The notes below the pieces were generated by a model that was given only the letters and a program-made list of their open reading frames with translations, ran no database searches and was not told where the DNA came from. The position numbers and the translations under genes are program-made. Shown in pieces: positions 1-6,458 of a DNA stretch of 9,828 nucleotides. Source of the DNA: a bacterium (lineage in GTDB: Bacteria > Babelota > Babeliae > Babelales > RVW-14); contig JAUIHA010000020.1 in the NCBI GenBank assembly GCA_030432505.1, positions 1 through 9,828 of the forward strand, written 5' to 3'. Numbering within the stretch: the first letter of the stretch is position 1; each line of letters begins with the position of its first letter.

Positions 1-160
1 TTTTCCATTTGAGCTTTTACTCTTGATCTTATTTTCTTTTCAACATTAATAACTTCAATCTCACCTTGCATTTTTTCAAGTAATAATTGAAGTCTTGTTT
101 CTACATTAACAGCATTTAAAATATCCTGCTTCTCAGGACAAGATTTATTTGATTCTAGAT
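1..160 (-). pseudogene. lon: Lon protease, internal fragment (5'-truncated, runs off left edge)
   Basis: Read on the minus strand from about 155 down to 1, the frame gives a stretch containing PEKQDILNAVNVETRLQLLL and then EIEVINVEKKIRSRVKAQME, which I recognise as the helical segment of the ATP-dependent protease Lon just before its AAA+ module (E. coli Lon has DKQSVLEM..., ERLEYL and EKRIRNRVKKQMEK at this point). Lon degrades misfolded and regulatory proteins in the cytoplasm. In a full Lon about 180-200 residues precede this point. Here the similarity fades near 150-160, and the frame meets a stop (TAG) about 20 codons further upstream, with no Lon-like sequence in between. The only upstream ATG (195-197) has no ribosome binding site. 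The gene is therefore 5'-truncated by a rearrangement, or the contig is chimeric here. The 3' part continues beyond the window and cannot be judged. Identity as Lon is fairly sure; pseudogene status is inferred. Confidence 0.7.
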
Positions 161-592
161 CGTGTTGATAAACTTTATACAACGGCAAAAAAATCATTTG
201 CAGAAAATGCTAAACTCAAAGAAAATCTAAAAATTAAAGAATCTGAAAGTATGGTTCTGCAAGATGAGCTGGTGAAAGTAAAGCGTGCATCGCAGGATAT
301 GGAATCACAAATGAGAGCCGTAAAACGTGAGGCTACACAAAAGGCACAAGAGCTCAAAAAACTTTCCGAAGAAAATAGAAACCTGGCGAAGCGAGAAAAA
401 ATGAGCAAGCGTGAAGCTGAACTTTTAAAAGCACGCCAAGAGTTAGCCAAAAAAGAACAACAAAAAAATACGCAAAAAAATAATAGTGCCAAAAAAATGT
501 TAGTAAAGAAGCATGATGAAGAGACAATGCTGCACAAGGAACTTCAAAGCTTGAATCTTACTTCGACCTCTGATCCAAGTTCTTCTCGTTGA
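149..592 (+). CDS. Hypothetical Lys/Glu-rich coiled-coil protein, probably missing its true N-terminus
   Basis: This is an unrecognised 147-residue ORF beginning with TTG. From about residue 10 to 110 it is almost continuously charged and helical, with hydrophobic residues at heptad spacing (for example LKENLKIKE, ELVKVKRASQDM, ELKKLSEENRNLAKREKM, ELLKARQELAKKE), so a long coiled coil is expected. It has no signal peptide or membrane segment. Synonymous codon choice looks natural for a gene, which argues against it being only a shadow of the antisense ORF. The start is doubtful: the frame is open back to a TAA at 107-109 with no ATG, and the first ATG is codon 35. An AGGA at 135-138 lies 10 bases before the TTG. 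Sequence left of about 150 is antisense to lon, so the real 5' end is probably lost at that junction. The last 49 bases overlap the end of the tamB-like gene convergently. Function unknown. Confidence 0.5.
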   Translation: MILDRVDKLYTTAKKSFAENAKLKENLKIKESESMVLQDELVKVKRASQDMESQMRAVKREATQKAQELKKLSEENRNLAKREKMSKREAELLKARQELAKKEQQKNTQKNNSAKKMLVKKHDEETMLHKELQSLNLTSTSDPSSSR

Positions 593-3312
593 TCTTTAAT
601 TATCTTGATATTGATGTCATCAGAGAGAAGGTACTCGATTTGGAAGGCAAAGTCTTCCTGCATGTTAAAATTCTTCTGAATTTGTGCATGCAGTTGATCG
701 TTCAGGTCAATTGAAACAATTCCCTTAATTCCTCCTCGGCCAGATTGGTCGGTAAAGTTTGGTGTGATTTGTACGTACTTGAGCGAACGAGTAAGTTTGT
801 CAAAGAATGCTGTTGCTTTTGGAATAATTTTTTTATTGCCTAAGAGCATGGTATGAAGATTTTGCATAAGCATTGCTGGAAAGTCAGCCTGCAGTGATGC
901 ATTTTCTGAGCCTGCAAGTAAAAGACTTAAAATTTGTTCTTCTCGTAGTGCTGGATATGATTCTAAAAGCACTGTCGGTTTTTGTAGTGACCCGGTAACT
1001 TGTAGGGTAACCCAGTATTTTTTAATTTTGTTTTTTGCAACAAGGTTAATGAGCGGGTCATTCATTTGGCTTGTCATGAATTGTACCTTGCCATACTCAA
1101 TGTACAGCTTGTTATTCAAAAATTGCAGAAAACCATCATGCAGGCTGATGGCTCCATGAATTTTAGGAATTTCGTCATTGTGAACAAAGTTCATGGCTAT
1201 ATCAAAATGTGCCTGTGTATCAAGCGAGGTTGTTTTAATCAGCAGAGGCTCTTCACTTTTTATTATAACGCCCATATCAAATGGACGGTCAAAATAGTTT
1301 AAGAAACTAAAGGTTGAATAGAGTCCACCTGTTACATCTTCTGAAAATACATTGTTTTTTAAGAGTGATTTTTTAAGAACAAGGTTTCCTTGAAGGTTAA
1401 AATGTTTCTTTGGTGATTTTTGTATAACGGCGGTTCCATACATAAACCCATAAAAATCTTTTTTCCAGTTGATAAAAAGGTTATTAATTTCAAGAGGAAC
1501 GTGCAGTTGGGTGATGGTGAGTGCAGGGGAGAGTGTGCAGGTAATTTTTGGACTTTTGATGGATCCTTTACTACATCCAAGGTGAAAATTCTCGATATCG
1601 ATTTTTCTGTTTTTCGTATCAATAGTGAATGGTAGTGAAATTTTTTGTATCAAGTTGCGTGTTTCAGGAATGTAAAGCTGTCCGCCTTGCAATTTTATGT
1701 GGCCAGTCATTGTTTCAAAACTACTTTGATCAATTTCAAATAAAAGCTTTGCTTTTGATCCTAAAATTGTTCGCTTCATTTTGTTGCTAAAGAGTGATTC
1801 AAGAAATGGAAAATGAATAAAACCATTCAGGAGTGTGGTATTTGGTTTTGTAGAAAATGAAAATTGCTTACGTTTGTTTTCTACAAAAGAAAGATGTTCC
1901 ATGTGTAGATGTGGTGTGAATGCAAGGTTCCCTTTAAAAGTACCTTGTTTCGTTTTCCCTTGAACGTATAATTTATTGTCCTCGTAGGAGAAAGAACTTT
2001 TTATCGGGATAAATTCGTCTGATGCTTTTTGTACGCAGGTAACATCAAATGATCCTGTAACAAGTTTTTGTTGGTGATTCAGAGTAAAGAGAAGATGGTC
2101 TGCAGGGATGAGCCAATCTTCAACACGTTGGTGTATATCTTTATCTGAAAAGAGCTGCGTCATGTTTACATCCTGCATATTCTTAAGAGATAACTTTGCT
2201 TCTCCTTGTTGTTGAGACCATACAAGAGAGCCATTTAAAAGAGCATTATTTTTATAATTCACCATGACAGAGCTGGTGATTTTCTCTGGTGTTATTTTTA
2301 GATTCCTAAGCATTACCTGTTTGATGGCAATGTTTTTATATGAGGCGTTGTTAATAATAACAATTCCATTTGTTTCTAAAAAACCATTCTTTATATGGCT
2401 TATGAACTGAATATCTCCTGTTCCCCGAATATCATTACTATAACGAGTAGAGGATTGGGCAATGTATTCATAAAGAGCGCTTAAAAGGTTGAGAGGAATA
2501 CTTCCTGTTGCCTCATAAATACTATTTTTTTGAGAGCATGTTACGTTGAGTGAGCGTTTCTTGTTTGTTATATGCAGCATTGATCCGGAGGTGTCATGAG
2601 TACCATTAACGAAAATTTTTTGACCTTTATAAGTGAGAGAATTTTTGATAGTACTGAGCCACTCATTGTCTTCTTTTTTCTTAGAAAACGTGTTGGTTCC
2701 GTAAAGGTTGCTAACGATTAATTTTTCATTTAAGAAAATATTCCCTTTGTGAAAGGTGAGCTCTCCATGCCAAAAACTTGGGTTGCGTAGCATCTTTGTC
2801 TTTTTGATTTCAAAGAGACCTTGAATGTAGAGTGAAAGTTTCTTTTGATCAATCGTTGCATCAAGGTGTAAATTATGAATGCCAATCAGGTGTGGTTTTA
2901 TCTCAAAGTCGTCAGTATTTGTGTCGAAAATATCAATTAGGTGATTCACAATCGCAATATTTTTATTCTTAATAGTAGTTTCTGCCGCAACATTATAAAA
3001 ATTGATATGAAGTTGAATTTTATTTTTTAAGAGAATGCTGAGTAGTGGGATGTATATTTTCCCTTGCTTGAAAGACCAAGCGCAAGGTTTATTTTTTGGA
3101 TTGATGGCACCATTTTCGAGCGTGATGGTCTGGGTGAAAAAATTAAAATAACAATGTTTTATATGCACATTTGCATGCCATTCTTTTTCGAGTAGAGAGA
3201 TGATTTTCTCTTTGCAAAGGTTTTGAATATGCTCATTTTTTTGGACAATGAAAAGTGCAAGGAGTGACCCTAAAAATAAGGATGTGAGAAATCGAATAAT
3301 AATTTTTCTCAT
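544..3312 (-). CDS. tamB: TamB-like translocation and assembly module protein (DUF490 family)
   Basis: This 922-residue protein is shorter than E. coli TamB (about 1,260). An N-terminal signal anchor (residues 4-24) places it in the inner membrane with the rest in the periplasm. The middle is long, repetitive beta-strand sequence of the AsmA/TamB type, expected to form a hydrophobic groove that bridges inner and outer membranes. The C-terminal DUF490 domain (roughly 600-922) is clear: LLESYPALREEQILSLLLAG at about 782-801 is the family signature, and the protein ends in short beta strands finishing with SEVEVRFKL, like other TamB tails. TamB-family proteins take part in outer-membrane protein assembly with TamA/BamA and in phospholipid transport; no such partner gene is in the window. 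The ATG lies 12 bases after the pseudopilin stop, preceded by a weak GAAGAAG, so it is probably translated from the same mRNA. The 3' end overlaps a convergent coiled-coil ORF. Family assignment is secure; the exact cargo is unknown. Confidence 0.9.
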   Translation of the reverse strand: MRKIIIRFLTSLFLGSLLALFIVQKNEHIQNLCKEKIISLLEKEWHANVHIKHCYFNFFTQTITLENGAINPKNKPCAWSFKQGKIYIPLLSILLKNKIQLHINFYNVAAETTIKNKNIAIVNHLIDIFDTNTDDFEIKPHLIGIHNLHLDATIDQKKLSLYIQGLFEIKKTKMLRNPSFWHGELTFHKGNIFLNEKLIVSNLYGTNTFSKKKEDNEWLSTIKNSLTYKGQKIFVNGTHDTSGSMLHITNKKRSLNVTCSQKNSIYEATGSIPLNLLSALYEYIAQSSTRYSNDIRGTGDIQFISHIKNGFLETNGIVIINNASYKNIAIKQVMLRNLKITPEKITSSVMVNYKNNALLNGSLVWSQQQGEAKLSLKNMQDVNMTQLFSDKDIHQRVEDWLIPADHLLFTLNHQQKLVTGSFDVTCVQKASDEFIPIKSSFSYEDNKLYVQGKTKQGTFKGNLAFTPHLHMEHLSFVENKRKQFSFSTKPNTTLLNGFIHFPFLESLFSNKMKRTILGSKAKLLFEIDQSSFETMTGHIKLQGGQLYIPETRNLIQKISLPFTIDTKNRKIDIENFHLGCSKGSIKSPKITCTLSPALTITQLHVPLEINNLFINWKKDFYGFMYGTAVIQKSPKKHFNLQGNLVLKKSLLKNNVFSEDVTGGLYSTFSFLNYFDRPFDMGVIIKSEEPLLIKTTSLDTQAHFDIAMNFVHNDEIPKIHGAISLHDGFLQFLNNKLYIEYGKVQFMTSQMNDPLINLVAKNKIKKYWVTLQVTGSLQKPTVLLESYPALREEQILSLLLAGSENASLQADFPAMLMQNLHTMLLGNKKIIPKATAFFDKLTRSLKYVQITPNFTDQSGRGGIKGIVSIDLNDQLHAQIQKNFNMQEDFAFQIEYLLSDDINIKIIKDQREELGSEVEVRFKL

Positions 3313-3324
3313 GCTTCTTCACAG

Positions 3325-3846
3325 TTATGATTGCACCCATTTCCCATTACGATAATTGTATGTTCTTATGTAGGATACCGGAGCAACAGGGCAGGTCAAA
3401 GCAGTCATATATTTTTCTTTGTTATCAGTGAGGTAAATTGTTCCTGATGTTATGCGTCCATCGGGCCAAAACGTAACAATAGTACGGCCCTTTGTTGGCG
3501 GGAAGGTGACGCTTTTTTTTATTAAAGTTCGTGGTGTTGCTGGTGGTCCCTTAGCATTTTTTAAAAAGTTGAACGCAATGTTTTTATGAAGGTTTGTTAC
3601 GATTTTTCGTTGACTGCCTGCTCCATATGTATAACTTTGAGCATCTATAAAAAGTTTTTGTATTCGGTGTGATGCAAGGGCTTTTTGTTGTAGAAAAGAA
3701 AATGTTACAAAAAGTTTGTGTACCTCACTTTGTAATAAATAACGTTTTGATATGGAAAACTTAGGAAGCGCAATGGCTGCGATAATAATAAGTATGCTCA
3801 GTGAAACAATAAATTCTACAAGAGAAAATGATTGTTGTTTTCTCAC
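3325..3846 (-). CDS. Type IV pilin-like / GspH-FimT-like minor pseudopilin
   Basis: This 173-residue protein has a class III (type IV prepilin) N-terminus: a short basic leader MRKQQS, then FSLVEFIVSLSILIIIAAIA. The +5 Glu (E11) and the hydrophobic helix that anchors the subunit in the inner membrane and packs the pilus core are both present. The remainder fits the GspH/FimT beta domain (VTFPPTKGRTIVTFWPDG followed by a GTIYL strand). It ends with two Cys-flanked strands (one CPVAP) and NYRNGKWVQS. Such proteins prime type II secretion pseudopili or type IV pili. The residue before the predicted cleavage site is Ser6 rather than the usual Gly. The start is GTG, and its G is the last base of the ruvA stop (TAGTG), so translation is probably coupled to ruvA. 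No other pilus gene is in the window. Family assignment is firm; GspH versus FimT versus another minor pilin is not settled. Confidence 0.82.
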   Translation of the reverse strand: MRKQQSFSLVEFIVSLSILIIIAAIALPKFSISKRYLLQSEVHKLFVTFSFLQQKALASHRIQKLFIDAQSYTYGAGSQRKIVTNLHKNIAFNFLKNAKGPPATPRTLIKKSVTFPPTKGRTIVTFWPDGRITSGTIYLTDNKEKYMTALTCPVAPVSYIRTYNYRNGKWVQS

Positions 3847-4448
3847 TAAACACTGCCGGATAAAAATGATAATGCTGAGCGAATAAGTTGATCAAGGCTA
3901 CAGTTTTGCTCTTTATATTTTTCAGTCAGGTGTTGAATAGCTTGTGAAATTTCTTGGTTAGAATAGTTCAATGAGTTGAGGACATCACTGACATTTTGCC
4001 ATTGAACAAAACTTTCTTGTGTCTCTGGAACAACAAGGCCGGCTGAAATCATTTTTTGTACTTTGTGCTTGAGTTGTACAATAATTTGTTCTGCTTTTTT
4101 CGCGCCAATGCCAGGTACGGTACTGAGTTGTTTGTCATCATGCGTGGTGATAATTTCAAGAAACTGTGCTGCTGAAAATGTTGAAAGGATACTCAGGGCG
4201 ATTGAAGGGCCAATTTTTGAACAACCGATAATCAGTAAAAATACTTTGCGTTCTAGTTGTGTTTGAAAGCCAAAGAGTGAAGGGCCATTTTCTGAATTCC
4301 AATGCATGTATGCGTAGAGAGTTTGTTGGGCATCAACGGTGAGTCCCTTGGTATTTGGGATTAGTAGAGAATAGCCAATTTGTCCTGTTTCAAGAATAAT
4401 GCTTTTATCGTCTACTTCTTTGATGGTTCCTAAAATATAATCGAACAT
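3846..4448 (-). CDS. ruvA: Holliday junction branch migration complex subunit RuvA
   Basis: A 200-residue protein, the normal RuvA length, aligning throughout. An N-terminal OB-fold (1-62) begins MFDYILGTIKEVDD and ends SLFGF. Domain II (about 70-130) holds two helix-hairpin-helix motifs, around CSKIGPSIALSIL (76-88) and VPGIGAKKAEQI (111-122). A linker rich in Gln/Glu is followed by the C-terminal three-helix domain (about 150-200) that contacts RuvB. RuvA tetramers bind four-way junctions and load the RuvB motor for branch migration during recombination repair. Two details differ from the usual sequence: the first HhH has Lys78 where Gly is typical, and the acidic pin, Glu-Asp in E. coli RuvA, reads Glu53-Asn54. 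The start has a good AAGGAG five bases upstream of the ATG. It is first in an operon with the pseudopilin and tamB-like genes. ruvB and ruvC are not in the window. Confidence 0.95.
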   Translation of the reverse strand: MFDYILGTIKEVDDKSIILETGQIGYSLLIPNTKGLTVDAQQTLYAYMHWNSENGPSLFGFQTQLERKVFLLIIGCSKIGPSIALSILSTFSAAQFLEIITTHDDKQLSTVPGIGAKKAEQIIVQLKHKVQKMISAGLVVPETQESFVQWQNVSDVLNSLNYSNQEISQAIQHLTEKYKEQNCSLDQLIRSALSFLSGSV

Positions 4449-4456
4449 TCTCGCTC

Positions 4457-4462
4457 CTTGTC
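4457..4462 (-). promoter_or_regulatory. Ribosome binding site of ruvA
   Basis: On the minus strand the bases upstream of the ruvA ATG read AAGGAGCGAGA, a near-perfect Shine-Dalgarno sequence with good spacing. It supports the start at 4448 over internal candidates. Confidence 0.6.
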
Positions 4463-4480
4463 CCAGAATATGTGTGAAAC

Positions 4481-4509
4481 TTGACCAACAACTCTTATTG
4501 TACTACAAA
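4481..4509 (+). promoter_or_regulatory. Sigma70-type promoter for the first protease
   Basis: TTGACC at 4481-4486 matches the -35 consensus in five of six bases, and TACAAA at 4504-4509 matches the -10 in four of six, with exactly 17 bases between them. Transcription would start near 4516 and give a leader of about 38 bases before the ATG at 4554, where AAGGGA at 4541-4546 serves as ribosome binding site. It lies in the 105-bp divergent spacer between ruvA and the protease. Sequence match only. Confidence 0.5.
4497..4502 (-). promoter_or_regulatory. Possible -10 element for the ruvA operon
   Basis: On the minus strand this reads TACAAT (five of six matches to TATAAT), about 50 bases upstream of the ruvA start. 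No convincing -35 lies 16-18 bases upstream and there is no extended TG motif, so this is weak. If real, the two divergent promoters would sit back to back, with -10 boxes one base apart, and would compete for polymerase. Confidence 0.22.
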
Positions 4510-4553
4510 GAAGAGTCTTGCCTATTATTAGTAACTAATTCAAGGGATCAATA

Positions 4554-6143
4554 ATGAAGAAAATTCTTGTGATATCAGCGGTGGCTTTTTTCCTTATTGG
4601 GTATAGCCTACAAGCGCGAGAAACCACACAGCAATTGCCCAGTGATCTCAATACAACAGAGCAGAGGTCTCTGACAAAAACCTGGGAAGATATTTGCCGT
4701 GAGTCAAAAGATGCTGTGGTACAAGTAATATCTTATGTAAATGAGTATAATTTTTTAGAACCATACAAGGCGCCATCTCAAAATGCTGGATCAGGCACAG
4801 GATTTTTCATTAGTCCTGATGGAGAATTGCTAACAAATTTTCATGTTGTTCGTGATGCCGTTGTTTCGTATATTCAGATTCCATCGTTAGGACAACAGCG
4901 GTTTGAGCTTGAGTTTTTGGGTGCAGCTCCAGAACGTGATATTGCTCGACTACGTCTAAAACCAGAAGCGTTAAAAGAAGTTAAAAGTGCTTTGGGTCTT
5001 ACGGAGTTGAATCACTTAAAGTTTGGCAACTCGGATGAGTTGTGTGAAGGTCAAAACATTATGACCATGGGGTATCCTCTTGGACAACAAAATGTCAAAG
5101 TTTCTATTGGTGATTTTGCTGGCCGAGAAAGTATGTCTATTGGTGAGTGCATTCAAACAACCGCAGCAATTAATGGTGGAAATTCAGGAGGACCATTTTT
5201 TAACAACAAAGGGGAAGTTGTTGGTGTTTGTACCATTAAGATGGTTGGTCAACAAGTTGACAATGTTGGTTACCTGATTCCAATGAATACGGTTAATGTT
5301 GTGATGGATGAAATGAAAGATGGAAATCTTGTTAAAAATCCATTTTGGGGAATTCACGTTATTCCAACTACTAAATATACACTTGAGCATCTTGGTAATC
5401 CTACTACTGGCGGTATTTATGTAACAAAAGTTGATAAGGGATCTTTAATTGATACTGCGGGGATTAAAAAGGGGGATGTGGTAATACATATTGATGGCTA
5501 CAAACTTGACCATTTTGGTTTTCTTGATGCCTCTTGGCGAGCAGGTAAGGCGAGTGCGCTTGATTATCTTTCTCGTCTTAAATTTGGTGAACGTACAACG
5601 TTAGTTGTGTATCGTGAAGGGCAGCGTTTAGAAAAAGAGATTGAAATTAAAGATGTGCAGCCTCATAAAATAAATGTTCATTATCCATGGTTTATTGAGT
5701 CGCTTGAATTTGAGATTATTGGTGGATTTGTTGTAGTTGAGCTGACAATAAATCATATAGATATCTATAAAGAAGTCGCACAATACTACAATGATGAAAA
5801 CTATTTTGACGATGTGCTTATAAAAAAATATAAGCAAAATAAAAAACGATTTGAGCCTCGTTTGATTATTACGAGCATTTTCCCATCGTCTCAGGCACAT
5901 GAAACACGTTGTTTTCGAGATGGAGATAAAATTATTAAGAAGGTGAATGATCAACGAGTTCAAACAATTGAGGATTTCCGTACGGCAGTGCTTGCTGCAA
6001 AAGGTAAAGAATATCTGACAATTGAGGCTGAAGGTGGGTCGTTTGCAGCATTACCTCTTAAGAAAGTGATAGAAGAAGAGGCGATGCTTGCGCAGCGTTA
6101 TTTCTATTATCCATCTGATTTGATTGAACAATTAGCTAGTTAA
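4554..6143 (+). CDS. Secreted Deg/HtrA-type serine protease with two PDZ-like domains (paralogue 1)
   Basis: A 529-residue exported protease. Residues 1-21 are a Sec signal peptide (MKKILVISAVAFFLIGYSLQA, cleaved before RETT). The trypsin-fold domain (about 44-255) has a complete triad: His97 in TNFHVV, Asp129 in PERDIARLRL, Ser211 in GGNSGGPFF. PDZ1 spans about 265-366 (GGIYVTKV, then AGIKKGDVVIHIDG). A second atypical PDZ-like domain (about 385-495) opens FEIIGGFVVVELTINH and contains EPRLIITSIF and INDFRTA-like VQTIEDFRTA, followed by a helical tail. This layout matches plant Deg9/Deg10 as I remember them better than DegP/DegS. The expected site is the periplasm or outside the cell; substrates are unknown. 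Cys48, 164, 199, 226 and 453 are present, and Cys226 falls in the strand after the catalytic Ser (GVCTI) where HtrA proteins usually have GINTA. A strong ribosome binding site and promoter lie upstream; the gene is probably monocistronic. Confidence 0.92.
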   Translation: MKKILVISAVAFFLIGYSLQARETTQQLPSDLNTTEQRSLTKTWEDICRESKDAVVQVISYVNEYNFLEPYKAPSQNAGSGTGFFISPDGELLTNFHVVRDAVVSYIQIPSLGQQRFELEFLGAAPERDIARLRLKPEALKEVKSALGLTELNHLKFGNSDELCEGQNIMTMGYPLGQQNVKVSIGDFAGRESMSIGECIQTTAAINGGNSGGPFFNNKGEVVGVCTIKMVGQQVDNVGYLIPMNTVNVVMDEMKDGNLVKNPFWGIHVIPTTKYTLEHLGNPTTGGIYVTKVDKGSLIDTAGIKKGDVVIHIDGYKLDHFGFLDASWRAGKASALDYLSRLKFGERTTLVVYREGQRLEKEIEIKDVQPHKINVHYPWFIESLEFEIIGGFVVVELTINHIDIYKEVAQYYNDENYFDDVLIKKYKQNKKRFEPRLIITSIFPSSQAHETRCFRDGDKIIKKVNDQRVQTIEDFRTAVLAAKGKEYLTIEAEGGSFAALPLKKVIEEEAMLAQRYFYYPSDLIEQLAS

Positions 6144-6148
6144 GTAAA

Positions 6149-6171
6149 AGGGGCATTCACAGAATGCACCT
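6149..6171 (+). other. Hairpin in the 3' flank of protease 1
   Basis: Starting six bases after the protease stop codon, AGG-G-GCATTC-ACA-GAATGC-A-CCT forms a nine-pair stem (three plus six pairs) with one internal G/A mismatch and a three-base loop. No T tract follows, so it is not a standard intrinsic terminator; it could protect the mRNA 3' end or be part of a longer structure. Confidence 0.4.
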
Positions 6172-6180
6172 CAGGATGAG

Positions 6181-6212
6181 CGCCTAATATGAAATTGTTA
6201 GTTGGATAGGCG
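6181..6212 (+). repeat. Inverted repeat CGCCTA ... TAGGCG
   Basis: CGCCTA at 6181-6186 is exactly complementary to TAGGCG at 6207-6212, with a 20-base interior. It directly follows the hairpin at 6149-6171, so the two could form consecutive stems in the 3' untranslated region of the protease mRNA. Six-base arms with a 20-base loop can occur by chance. Confidence 0.3.
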
Positions 6213-6232
6213 AATTTAAAATACCGTTATGC

Positions 6233-6255
6233 GAGTTCGATAATTCAAATTTTTT
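6233..6255 (+). terminator. Weak intrinsic-terminator-like stem
   Basis: GAGTT (6233-6237) pairs with AATTC (6242-6246), including one G-T wobble, around a CGAT loop. A run of six T begins three bases later (6250-6255). The stem is short and AT-rich, so as a terminator for protease 1 it would be weak. Confidence 0.25.
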
Positions 6256-6354
6256 GTTCTTATCGTAGTAGTATTTACGAACATACGATGTCACCTTTAT
6301 GTTGCTTTAGCTTTTTTATAAAGAAAAATAAAATTTTTAAAGGGAATAATAATT

Positions 6355-6382
6355 TGGATACCGGGTCAAGCCCGGCATGACA
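6355..6382. repeat. GC-rich interspersed palindromic repeat
   Basis: CCGGG (6361-6365) and CCCGG (6371-6375) form a perfect stem around TCAAG, flanked by TGGATA on the left and CATGACA on the right, with AT/AT pairing again after one mismatch. Its GC content stands out from the AT-rich spacer. Sequences of the type TGGATACCGGGTCAAGCCC followed by GGCATGACA are familiar as short dispersed palindromes in intergenic DNA of many bacteria, especially Alphaproteobacteria and other intracellular or host-associated genomes. I infer that this is one copy of such a family; only one copy is in the window. Confidence 0.6.
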
Positions 6383-6458
6383 TCATATTAGCTGATGAAC
6401 ATTTTCAGGCAGCAGGCAAAATGGCATTACATGAAGACTTTTTATCAAGCAAATCTTC

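Larger units (their letters stand above)
6144..6458. other. 315-bp non-coding region between two convergent genes
   Basis: This lies between the ends of the plus-strand protease 1 and the minus-strand condensation-fold gene. It holds the small hairpins at 6149-6171 and 6181-6212, a weak terminator-like stem (6233-6255), a long AT-rich stretch (about 6240-6355) in which I see nothing functional, and a GC-rich palindromic repeat (6355-6382). From 6322 to 6462 one plus-strand frame stays open through the palindrome without an ATG until 6421. I found no RNA gene or convincing small protein here. Confidence 0.6.

Noticed and set aside
175..537. Minus-strand 120-codon ORF rich in Ser, Phe and Cys
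   Set aside because: It is the antisense of the Lys/Glu-rich coiled-coil frame (AAA/GAA read backwards gives Phe/Ser codons); low complexity, no ribosome binding site.
3513..3520. Run of eight A/T in the pseudopilin gene as a phase-variation tract
   Set aside because: Runs of this length are expected in AT-rich coding DNA (Lys codons), and the gene is in frame with an intact conserved end.
5628..5963. Minus-strand 111-codon ORF inside protease 1
   Set aside because: It lies wholly antisense to the second PDZ-like domain of a well-supported gene and has Ile/Phe/Asn-rich shadow composition.
6262..6289. Inverted repeat ATCGTA ... TACGAT
   Set aside because: Six-base arms around a 16-base loop with no extension; not distinguishable from chance in this AT-rich spacer.
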